Assembly (NCBI GenBank): GCA_020444765.1
Contig: JAGRHW010000078.1
Span: 1 to 11,993 of the forward strand
Reading direction: 5' to 3'
Origin: Gammaproteobacteria bacterium
GTDB taxonomy: Bacteria > Pseudomonadota > Gammaproteobacteria > Granulosicoccales > Granulosicoccaceae
Length of the DNA stretch: 11,993 bases
Positions within the stretch are counted from its first letter, which is position 1. Every line of letters begins with the position of its first letter. This document shows, piece by piece, positions 6,368-11,993 of the stretch. Under the pieces are notes generated by a model. It did not search any database, was not told where the DNA came from, and saw nothing but the letters and a program-made list of their open reading frames with translations. Made by a program: the position numbers and the translations under genes.

Positions 6368-8347
6368 CTAGCCCCCTTGGGCACGTTGTTTTTCTGTGTG
6401 GTTAAGTTCCTTATCCATGAACCCGGATACTACCAGTTGCGGGATTTCTTCGGCTGGAACCGGCTTGCTGAAGAAATAACCCTGAACGATATCGCAACCG
6501 AGACCCTGCAACAGCAAGGCATGTTCGCGGGATTCCACGCCTTCGACGATCACGCCCAGGTCCAGGGCGTTGGCCATGCCGATAATCGTCGATATGATGA
6601 CGGTCTGTTTTTGATTCTGCAGAACGTTTTGCAGGAATATGCGGTCGACCTTCAGATGATCGACCGGGAAGGTTCGCAGCGAGCCAAGTGAGGAGTAACC
6701 CGTGCCGAAGTCGTCAATGGTGATTTTCACGCCCGTCTGCTTTAGCGCCAGCAGATTTTCCAGACTCTTGTCAGCCAGTTGTATGACGCCCTCTGTAACT
6801 TCAAGCTCCAGCTTGTTGGCTTTAACCCCTGTCTCCGACAGCGCTTTGATGGTCGAGGGTACCAGCGCGCTGGATTGAAAGTGCGAGCCGGTGATATTGA
6901 CCGCCATTGTCAGGTCAAGCCCCTGCTGCTGCCAGTCATGAAGTTGCTGGCAGGCTTGCAGTATGACCCATTCGCCCAGCTCGTCGATAAAGCCGATTCT
7001 TTCGGCAACGTCGATAAACTGATCCGGGAAAACAAGACCTCGTTGCGGATGTCTCCAGCGGATCAACGCTTCGACACCGACTATTCTGCCGGATCGCAGA
7101 GAGACCTGAGGCTGGTAATGCAACTCGAATTGTTTGTCCGCCATGGCGTGACGCAGGTCCTGTTCCAGGGACAGACGCAAATCCACCTGTTGCTTCAGTT
7201 CAGGCTTGTAAAACGAGGACTGATGCTTGCCGGAGCGTTTCGCTTCGTACATGGCGGTATCGGCGGCCTGCAGCAGACTTTCCCGGTTGTCCGCATCCTC
7301 GGGAAACAGCGCGATACCGATGCTTGAGCGTGGACAAAGGTAACGCCCGTCAATGAAGACGGGTTCGGCTATCTTGTCCAGCAGACGGCTGGCAAAATCG
7401 CTGACCTGTTCGTGGGAATCTATGTCTTCCAGAATGATACAGAATTCGTCGCCACCGAGTCGCGCGACAAAATCGGTTTCACGCATTTCACTGGTAAAAC
7501 GGGTTGCCATGGTTTTTAGCAGCTCGTCGCCGGCTGCATGGCCCATACTGTCGTTAATATCCTTGAAGCCGTCGAGATCGAGATACAACAGGGCGAAGCT
7601 TTCCGAACGGCGCCTGCCGGTCTGGACAAGCTGCTGGAGCTTGGTCATCAGGCGTGGACGGTTCGCCAGCCGCGTCAGATCGTCGGTAAAAGCCATCTTG
7701 TGGATCTTTTCCTCGGACTGCTTAAGATCCGTAATATCGCGGATGGTGATCAGGCTGCGCCGTGGTCTGCCTCTGCGGAAGGACAGAACGAATACCGAAA
7801 CCGTTGCCACATAGACTTCACCGTTCGGCCGGGTGCCCTTGAAATGGCATTCCCAGGATTGTTCACGATTTGATCTTGACGACAGACAATCCAGTCTGTC
7901 AGCCAGTGAATTGCCAAGCAGCTCCTCGCGTGACAGGCCGGTAATCTCCGCAAACCGCTGGTTTACCGAGCGGACCTTCCAGTGTTTTCCGGCGACACAG
8001 ATTCCGTCACTGATATGTTGTGTCAGCAGGCCGGAAAGAGTGATGAATTTGTTCAGGCTCCAGAACAGCAGGATGCCGAGCAGGGACCCGCCGAGAACCA
8101 GGGCGAACAATGTGTTGACTGACCGTCCGGCGGAGCGCTTGATCGATTCAGCGTGAGACGGTGCGTCCGGAAGATAGGAGCTGTTGACCAGGTTCGTCAG
8201 GCTTGAGTCAATGCTGTTAAGGCTCAAGAAGACCGTCGATGCCGCGAGGATTTCCACCGCGACCAGCAAGCCGAAAGACAAAAGCAGCAGGCGCACGTAG
8301 TTTTCGGGAATCAACCCGTCTATGTGTTTCCGGTCAGGTGAGTCCAT
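6368..8347 (-). CDS. membrane-bound PAS-GGDEF-EAL bifunctional c-di-GMP protein
   Basis: This protein has 659 residues from the ATG at 8347, or 660 from an adjacent GTG at 8350 (numbering here uses 660). Two hydrophobic helices (about 20-42 and 80-99) flank a short periplasmic loop of roughly 37 residues. A PAS domain (about 108-212) is followed by the linker DITDLKQSEEKIH. The GGDEF domain (about 215-380) has an intact RLGGDEF (297-303) and inhibitory RxxD (RETD, 290-293) five residues upstream. The EAL domain (about 395-640) keeps all hallmarks: EAL 427-429, N485, EVTE 517-520, DDFGTG 546-551, KVD 567-569, VEGVE 602-606 and QGYFFSKP 623-630. Both synthesis and hydrolysis of c-di-GMP are therefore possible, with PAS or membrane input setting the balance. 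It heads an operon with the HDOD gene 2 bp downstream. An AGGCAGG ribosome site lies partly in the loop of a start-proximal hairpin. Confidence 0.94.
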   Translation of the reverse strand: MDSPDRKHIDGLIPENYVRLLLLSFGLLVAVEILAASTVFLSLNSIDSSLTNLVNSSYLPDAPSHAESIKRSAGRSVNTLFALVLGGSLLGILLFWSLNKFITLSGLLTQHISDGICVAGKHWKVRSVNQRFAEITGLSREELLGNSLADRLDCLSSRSNREQSWECHFKGTRPNGEVYVATVSVFVLSFRRGRPRRSLITIRDITDLKQSEEKIHKMAFTDDLTRLANRPRLMTKLQQLVQTGRRRSESFALLYLDLDGFKDINDSMGHAAGDELLKTMATRFTSEMRETDFVARLGGDEFCIILEDIDSHEQVSDFASRLLDKIAEPVFIDGRYLCPRSSIGIALFPEDADNRESLLQAADTAMYEAKRSGKHQSSFYKPELKQQVDLRLSLEQDLRHAMADKQFELHYQPQVSLRSGRIVGVEALIRWRHPQRGLVFPDQFIDVAERIGFIDELGEWVILQACQQLHDWQQQGLDLTMAVNITGSHFQSSALVPSTIKALSETGVKANKLELEVTEGVIQLADKSLENLLALKQTGVKITIDDFGTGYSSLGSLRTFPVDHLKVDRIFLQNVLQNQKQTVIISTIIGMANALDLGVIVEGVESREHALLLQGLGCDIVQGYFFSKPVPAEEIPQLVVSGFMDKELNHTEKQRAQGG

Positions 8348-8348
8348 C

Positions 8349-8367
8349 ACTTACCTGCCTAGTAAGT
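8349..8367 (-). promoter_or_regulatory. start-proximal hairpin presenting the ribosome binding site of the PAS-GGDEF-EAL gene
   Basis: ACTTAC (8349-8354) and GTAAGT (8362-8367) are perfectly complementary and enclose a 7-nt loop. On the mRNA the loop reads UAGGCAG, so the AGG-type Shine-Dalgarno sequence lies in the loop and the stem ends one base before the AUG at 8347-8345. The alternative GUG start (8350-8348) would fall within the stem. Such a hairpin may tune translation. A chance origin cannot be excluded. Confidence 0.35.
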
Positions 8368-8750
8368 TGACGGGCGGCTACGGCTGTTACCATGGTGCAC
8401 CTGCGTGCGCACGAAATGCCTTTGCCGGATGTAAATCGAAACAAATCACGTTCCCCGAATCCCTGGGTGTATCTTCTGTTCAGGTGTTAGCGGCATATAT
8501 CCGCTCTAGTTTAACCGCTTGCTGCCGGATGGAAGAAAGCCGGAATTAACCCTAAACAAAATGCGCTGCAGGCCGTCAAGATCATTAAATAGCTTCCGGA
8601 CGCTCTTGTTTTTCTGTAAATAATGCTGGGGTGGGAGGATATTGAAGGGCTGTCACAAGGTAAGTGTCGGGCCCGCTGGGTGGAGCAACTCCACAGGTGT
8701 TAAATAACAAGCTTCAGCTTGTAGTGGTTTCAAGGATGTAAAAAAGAACC
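8351..8750. other. 400-bp divergent intergenic region with a structured leader
   Basis: This region separates the PAS-GGDEF-EAL operon from the ATPase-HDOD operon. No gene is supported in it. It contains an AGCGG/CCGCT dyad (8489-8493 and 8501-8505), and an AT-rich stretch with TAAATA at 8617-8622 that may be a -10 for the ATPase gene, with only a poor TTCCGG -35 17 bp upstream. Two perfect stem-loops follow: GTGGAG-CAA-CTCCAC (8680-8694) and ACAAGC-TTCA-GCTTGT (8707-8722). A CAAGGATGT element lies at 8731-8739. Neither stem-loop has a T run, so they are leader structures rather than terminators. No match to the c-di-GMP riboswitch consensus was seen. Confidence 0.5.
8731..8739 (+). promoter_or_regulatory. 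CsrA/RsmA-like binding motif CAAGGATGT before the ATPase gene
   Basis: CAAGGAUGU matches the core of the CsrA high-affinity consensus RUACARGGAUGU at every one of its last nine positions. The three bases before it (UUU) match once. It lies 12-20 nt before the ATG at 8751. Other GGA triplets occur upstream at 8634-8639 and inside the 8680-8694 stem. It may also be a distant Shine-Dalgarno sequence, because the sequence nearer the ATG (AAAAAGAACC) is weak. Confidence 0.4.
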
Positions 8751-10709
8751 ATGGTCAATTCTGCCAGGATTCAACCTGATGATTCGCTTCCTGCAGCGCA
8801 AAACCCGATAAATCTCCGGCCCACAGATGCACCGGCGGCGGATTTCGAATCCGCTCTGACAGCGTTATTGGTGACGGAAGGGGTTATCGATGAGAAACAG
8901 CTTCGCTATGCAAAACGCATTCAGGCCAAGCTGACTCAGGAAAAGCCGCTGCTGATCGTTCTGCAGGATGCCGGACTTGTCAACAGATCGACACTGTTGC
9001 AAGCCATGCGGAAACTGCCTGTCAAGCCCAAGCTTGGCCAGATGCTGGTGCAGCTTGGCTATCTTGGCGTGGCGGAGTTGCGTAATGCGCTGAGTATTCA
9101 ACGCGACAGCCAGACGCCCAAAAGGCTGGGTGTCGTGCTGGTTGAGAATAATTTCCTGTCGGAAGACAAATTACTCGATGTGCTTGCCGTGCAGCTTGCG
9201 GTGCCGAAGGTCGTACCGGACTTTTCCAAAATAGATAAACAGATTCTGCGTAATATCAATCCGCTCTGGTGCAGTCAGAACCGGATGATTCCTGTGGCCA
9301 TGCACAAGGGGCGGGTTGTTATCGCGGCTCATGATCCGGCCAGCGAAACGGCCCGGGCCAGCGCGGAACAGGTCTACGGCTCCAAGGTATTACTGGCGAT
9401 CGCCGGGCGCAAGTCTATCGATGAAGCCATCAAGGCGTTTGACAAAGCCTTGAAACGAGTTGCCGAGGGCAAGAACAAGGTAGGCGGTTCCGAAGCCGTT
9501 GAAATCGTCGATACTATTCTGATGGAAGCTCTGGCGGCCGGCGCAAGCGATATTCATGTCGAGCCTATGGAAAGCCAGTTGCGGGTTCGTTTCCGTTGCG
9601 ACGGAGTGATGATTCCCCACAAGATCCTGGAGAAGCGGCTTGCCGATTCGCTGATCAGCCGGTTTAAGATCCTTGCCGGCGCGGATATCACCGAAAAACG
9701 CCGGCATCAGGACGGCCGGATTCTCTTCGAAGATCCCAATACCGGGCACAATGTCGATCTGCGGGCGTCTTTCTACGTCACGATCTACGGTGAAAAACTG
9801 GTGTTGCGCGTTCTCAGCAGCAAGGTCGAGATGCTCAACGTGGAGGAACTCGGTCTGCCGCCGCGCGCGCTGGAGAATTTTTATCACGATGTGCTGGATA
9901 CGCCGAGCGGAATCATACTGATTACCGGGCCGACCGGTTCCGGTAAGACCACGACCTTGTACAGCTGTATTAATTATCTCAACAGTATCGAACGCAGCAT
10001 CATTACCGCCGAAGATCCGGTCGAGTATCTGGTGGAGGGCATCGCCCAGTGTACGCTGAATTCAAAGATCGATCTGTCCTATAAGAACACGCTGCCGTAT
10101 ATGATGCGGCAGGACCCGGATGTCATCGTACTGGGGGAAATCCGTGACCACTTTTCCGCCGACGCAGCGATACAGGCGGCGTTGACGGGACATAAGGTGC
10201 TGACGACGTTTCATACCGAAGACACCATCGGCGGCCTGCTGCGTCTGATGAACATGAACATCGAAACCTTTATGATTTCATCGACGGTGGTTTCGGTGCT
10301 GGCGCAGCGCCTGCTGAGGCGGGTTTGTCCGCATTGTGCCGAGCCCTATACACCGGGTTCCAGCGAGTTGAAACGGCTGGGTTATACACCGGGCGATCTG
10401 GACGGGGCGAACTTCGTCGTCGGCCGTGGTTGTGAGCACTGCCGTTTTACCGGTTACAAAGGGCGGCTGGGCGTTTATGAGCTGCTGATTCTGAATGAAG
10501 AGGTCAAGGACGCGATCCTGCGCAACAAGTCCTCGTTTGAAATCCGCAGGGTGAGTTTTGACACCTCTGAAATGACCACGCTACTGGAAGACGGCTTGTT
10601 GAAGGCGGTACGCGGGCTTACCACCTTGTCCGAGGTGCTCAGACACTTGCCGCGCATTGAAAAGCCACGTCCGCTCAAGGACATAAAACGATTAACAGGG
10701 ATTCGATAA
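8751..10709 (+). CDS. GspE/PilB-type ATPase with MshEN-like c-di-GMP-binding N-terminus
   Basis: This 652-residue member of the GspE/PulE/PilB/MshE family powers type II secretion or type IV pilus assembly from the inner cytoplasmic membrane face. After a Pro/Ala-rich start come MshEN-like repeats. Residues 94-117 (KLGQMLV...LSIQ) and 125-148 (RLGVVLV...LAVQ) fit the RLGxx(hydrophobic)2..G..L..L..Q pattern, with Arg replaced by Lys in the first and Gly by Asn in the second. Two weaker copies lie near 35-58 and 66-89. The ATPase core has the Asp box SDIHVEP (266-272), Walker A GPTGSGKT (393-400), Walker B region DVIVLGEIRD (457-466) and His box ALTGHKVLTTFH (477-488). The zinc tetracysteine is C526xxC529...C561xxC564. 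No GspF/PilC, pilin or secretin gene is nearby, so it is an orphan here. Its TAA overlaps the ATG of the next HDOD gene by one base. Confidence 0.93.
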   Translation: MVNSARIQPDDSLPAAQNPINLRPTDAPAADFESALTALLVTEGVIDEKQLRYAKRIQAKLTQEKPLLIVLQDAGLVNRSTLLQAMRKLPVKPKLGQMLVQLGYLGVAELRNALSIQRDSQTPKRLGVVLVENNFLSEDKLLDVLAVQLAVPKVVPDFSKIDKQILRNINPLWCSQNRMIPVAMHKGRVVIAAHDPASETARASAEQVYGSKVLLAIAGRKSIDEAIKAFDKALKRVAEGKNKVGGSEAVEIVDTILMEALAAGASDIHVEPMESQLRVRFRCDGVMIPHKILEKRLADSLISRFKILAGADITEKRRHQDGRILFEDPNTGHNVDLRASFYVTIYGEKLVLRVLSSKVEMLNVEELGLPPRALENFYHDVLDTPSGIILITGPTGSGKTTTLYSCINYLNSIERSIITAEDPVEYLVEGIAQCTLNSKIDLSYKNTLPYMMRQDPDVIVLGEIRDHFSADAAIQAALTGHKVLTTFHTEDTIGGLLRLMNMNIETFMISSTVVSVLAQRLLRRVCPHCAEPYTPGSSELKRLGYTPGDLDGANFVVGRGCEHCRFTGYKGRLGVYELLILNEEVKDAILRNKSSFEIRRVSFDTSEMTTLLEDGLLKAVRGLTTLSEVLRHLPRIEKPRPLKDIKRLTGIR

Positions 10710-11578
10710 TGCAAGCCGAAAAGATTCAACAAACTGATATTTCTTTGCAGGAACTGATAGCCGCCGAACTGTCCAGCAGCGATTTTCAGCTGCCGGTTTT
10801 CAACGAGGTCGCACTGAAATTACAAAACGCCCTCGGTGACGAGGACATCACCATCGACGATATCGAAGCGCTGATCATGGAAGACCCGGCGCTTGCCGGT
10901 CAGATTTTACGGATGGCCAATTCAGCGTTTTACAAAGGGCTTGGCGAGATCGATACCATCAAGCGAGCGATCCTGCGGCTCGGTTCCGAACAGGTCGCCA
11001 GCATGGCCATGCTGGCCTCGCAAAAACAGGCCTACAGCAGCGACAACCGGCAGATTGCCGCTTATATGGAGACGCTCTGGAAACACTCCTTTGTCTCGGC
11101 GGTCGGTTGCAAGTGGGTTGCCCAGCATGGCGGATTCGCCAGCGATGCAAGCGTGGCGTTTTTGTCCGGGCTGCTGCACGATGTCGGCAAGCTGGTGATT
11201 CTCAAGGTCGTTGAGCAAATCCAGCAGCAGAACGGGCCGAGCGGTGGTATCTCTGACGAGGCGATTCTGGAAATCATCGAAAGTCCGCTGCATACCGAAT
11301 GCGGCTATCAGTTAATGAAGGCGTGGAACCTTCCCGAGCCTTTCGATCTGGTGGTCCGCGATCATCATGACAAGGATTCGGAGCAGCATCAAATCCTGCT
11401 GGCAATCGTGCGCTTGATGAATCAGGTGTCTGAAAGCATGGGCTTCAGCGTCCGCAACGACAAGGATGTCATGCCGGCAGCCAGCGAAGAAGCTCAGCTG
11501 CTGGGGCTGTCGGAGATAGAACTGGCGGAACTTGAGATTTTTATCGAAGACACCCTGCAGGTTGACAGCGAGCTTTAA
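10709..11578 (+). CDS. HDOD-domain protein with intact HD pair, coupled to the ATPase
   Basis: This 289-residue protein is a single HDOD domain (about 24-240) with an acidic C-terminal extension (259-289). It has EDPALAGQILRMANSAFYKG (58-77, DPALAxxILRMANSAFY), an LWKHS helix (H126), FLSGLLHDVGKL (151-162, H157-D158 intact), H195 in PLHTECGYQL and DHHD (218-221). It is the only one of the four HDOD proteins here that keeps the HD pair and surrounding histidines, so metal binding is conceivable. It lacks the HD-GYP signature, so c-di-GMP hydrolysis by that route is not predicted. The ATG shares its A with the ATPase stop (TAATG), and CAGGGA lies 7-12 nt upstream, arguing for translational coupling. 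An accessory or regulatory role for the ATPase is inferred from position alone. Confidence 0.9.
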   Translation: MQAEKIQQTDISLQELIAAELSSSDFQLPVFNEVALKLQNALGDEDITIDDIEALIMEDPALAGQILRMANSAFYKGLGEIDTIKRAILRLGSEQVASMAMLASQKQAYSSDNRQIAAYMETLWKHSFVSAVGCKWVAQHGGFASDASVAFLSGLLHDVGKLVILKVVEQIQQQNGPSGGISDEAILEIIESPLHTECGYQLMKAWNLPEPFDLVVRDHHDKDSEQHQILLAIVRLMNQVSESMGFSVRNDKDVMPAASEEAQLLGLSEIELAELEIFIEDTLQVDSEL

Positions 11579-11595
11579 CAGGCTGGCTGACTCGT

Positions 11596-11796
11596 CAGCT
11601 GGATTCCCGCCTGCGCGGGAATGACGGCGGCGGTTCGGCACTTTCATGCAGCCACTTCGTCATCCTCGAATGCTTTAGTCGGGAATCCGGTCGCCAACGG
11701 AGAGTCCGCAGCTGGATTCCCGCCTGCGCGTGAATGACGGTGGCGGTTCGGCACCTTCATGCAACCACTTCGTCATCCCTAAGCGCTTCAGTCAGG
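11596..11796. repeat. diverged tandem direct repeat, 113-bp period, with dRS3-like palindromes
   Basis: Bases 11596-11683 and 11709-11796 align without gaps at an offset of 113 bp. Identity is high over the first 70 bases and falls in the last part. Each copy starts CAGCTGGATTCCCGCCTGCGCG. The first copy contains a perfect palindrome ATTCCCGC-CTGC-GCGGGAAT (11603-11622), which also fits the ATTCCC-N8-GGGAAT form known as dRS3 in Neisseria and seen as dispersed intergenic repeats in many proteobacteria. The second copy (11716-11735) has a G-to-T change that breaks the palindrome. Confidence 0.7.
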
Positions 11797-11801
11797 TGAA
11801 A

Positions 11802-11834
11802 CGTCATCCCCGAATGCTTTAGTCGGGGATCCAG
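11802..11834. repeat. GTCATCCCCGA-type palindromic repeat unit
   Basis: ATCCCCGA (11806-11813) and TCGGGGAT (11823-11830) form perfect 8-bp arms around a 9-nt loop. The unit is a close copy of 11658-11690 inside the first direct-repeat copy, where the arms are imperfect. The phrase resembles dispersed intergenic palindromes common in proteobacterial genomes. Dispersal in this genome cannot be tested from one window. Confidence 0.6.
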
Positions 11835-11887
11835 TACCGCCACCGGCAAACCCGCCGGTTCTGCCTTCCCGCCTTAACTCCCCACGG

Positions 11888-11916
11888 ATCTGCGTGCAAG
11901 TTGTTTGCACGCAGAT
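11888..11916. repeat. perfect stem-loop with 12-bp arms
   Basis: ATCTGCGTGCAA (11888-11899) and TTGCACGCAGAT (11905-11916) are exactly complementary around the loop GTTGT. There is no T run on either side, so a classical Rho-independent terminator is unlikely. It could be an RNA 3'-end stabiliser, a protein-binding palindrome or part of a repeat element. Confidence 0.6.
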
Positions 11917-11993
11917 GCCTGCCATTGCAGAATCCAAGTCCAGACGCCCTGAATCAGGGCGGATTGCATTTTGAATATAGAAACTAGTTTAAT

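Larger units (their letters stand above)
11579..11993. other. 415-bp gene-free, repeat-rich tail of the window
   Basis: No coding sequence is supported. The region is a succession of inverted repeats: GCTGA/TCAGC right after the HDOD stop (11586-11599), two dRS3-like units, a GTCATCCCCGA-type palindrome, ACCGGC/GCCGGT (11842-11859), a 12-bp-arm stem-loop (11888-11916) and CGCCCTGA/TCAGGGCG (11945-11961). None is directly followed by a strong T run. The nearest is CATTTTG a few bases after the last hairpin, which could be a weak terminator for the ATPase-HDOD operon. The final 25 bases are AT-rich. Confidence 0.6.

Noticed and set aside
8393..8408. sigma54-like TGGTGCAC...GTGC
   Set aside because: The GG and GC elements are not at the required spacing.
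8505..8531. sigma28-like promoter TCTAGTTT-N11-GCCGGATG
   Set aside because: The spacing of 11 bp and the GCCG core fit, but only about ten of sixteen bases match and the second half of the -10 is wrong. There is no flagellar gene nearby.
8641..8750. c-di-GMP riboswitch in the ATPase leader
   Set aside because: Attractive given the context, but the conserved GEMM sequence blocks are not present; only simple hairpins are seen.
10709..11578. HD-GYP phosphodiesterase
   Set aside because: The HD pair is present, but there is no GYP motif and the flanking sequence is that of HDOD domains.
11596..11834. CRISPR array
   Set aside because: The repeats are few, long, diverged and palindromic, with no regular unique spacers.

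Overview
The window looks like a chromosomal segment from a gammaproteobacterium of moderate GC content. The basis is the family content (GlxA-type regulator, GspE/PulE ATPase, EAL-HDOD protein of the YuxH/CdgJ type, GGDEF-EAL hybrid) and enterobacterial-like promoter and Shine-Dalgarno signals. Genus cannot be told from the sequence alone. No rRNA, tRNA, CRISPR array, transposase or phage gene is visible.

Region 1 (1-1892) is a one-carbon/corrinoid edge. It holds the C-terminal part of an ASKHA-fold reductive activator of corrinoid proteins (DUF4445/RACo type), cut by the left window edge. A convergent GlxA/AraC-family regulator overlaps its 3' end by 9 bp. Such pairs are typical of methylated-amine (betaine-like) methyltransferase loci, so a methyltransferase and corrinoid protein are expected to the left of the window.

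Region 2 (2118-8750) is a cyclic-di-GMP signalling block. An HDOD-GGDEF diguanylate cyclase (minus strand) is divergent from an EAL-HDOD protein (plus strand). Facing the latter is a two-gene minus-strand operon: a membrane-bound PAS-GGDEF-EAL protein followed after 2 bp by a stand-alone HDOD protein.

Region 3 (8751-11578) is divergent from that operon across a 400-bp intergenic region. It encodes a GspE/PilB-type secretion or pilus ATPase whose N-terminus carries MshEN-like c-di-GMP-binding motifs, coupled by a 1-bp stop/start overlap to a fourth HDOD protein with an intact HD pair. The inferred logic is that two GGDEF proteins can make c-di-GMP, one or two EAL proteins can degrade or sense it, and the MshEN ATPase can read it. 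The HDOD modules probably act as protein-interaction or signal-input parts. Two of the 5' leaders carry CsrA/RsmA-like GGA elements, which would add post-transcriptional control.

Region 4 (11579-11993) is gene-free and dense in inverted repeats. It contains a diverged 113-bp-period direct repeat with dRS3-like palindromes, a related GTCATCCCCGA-type palindrome, and a perfect 12-bp-arm stem-loop.
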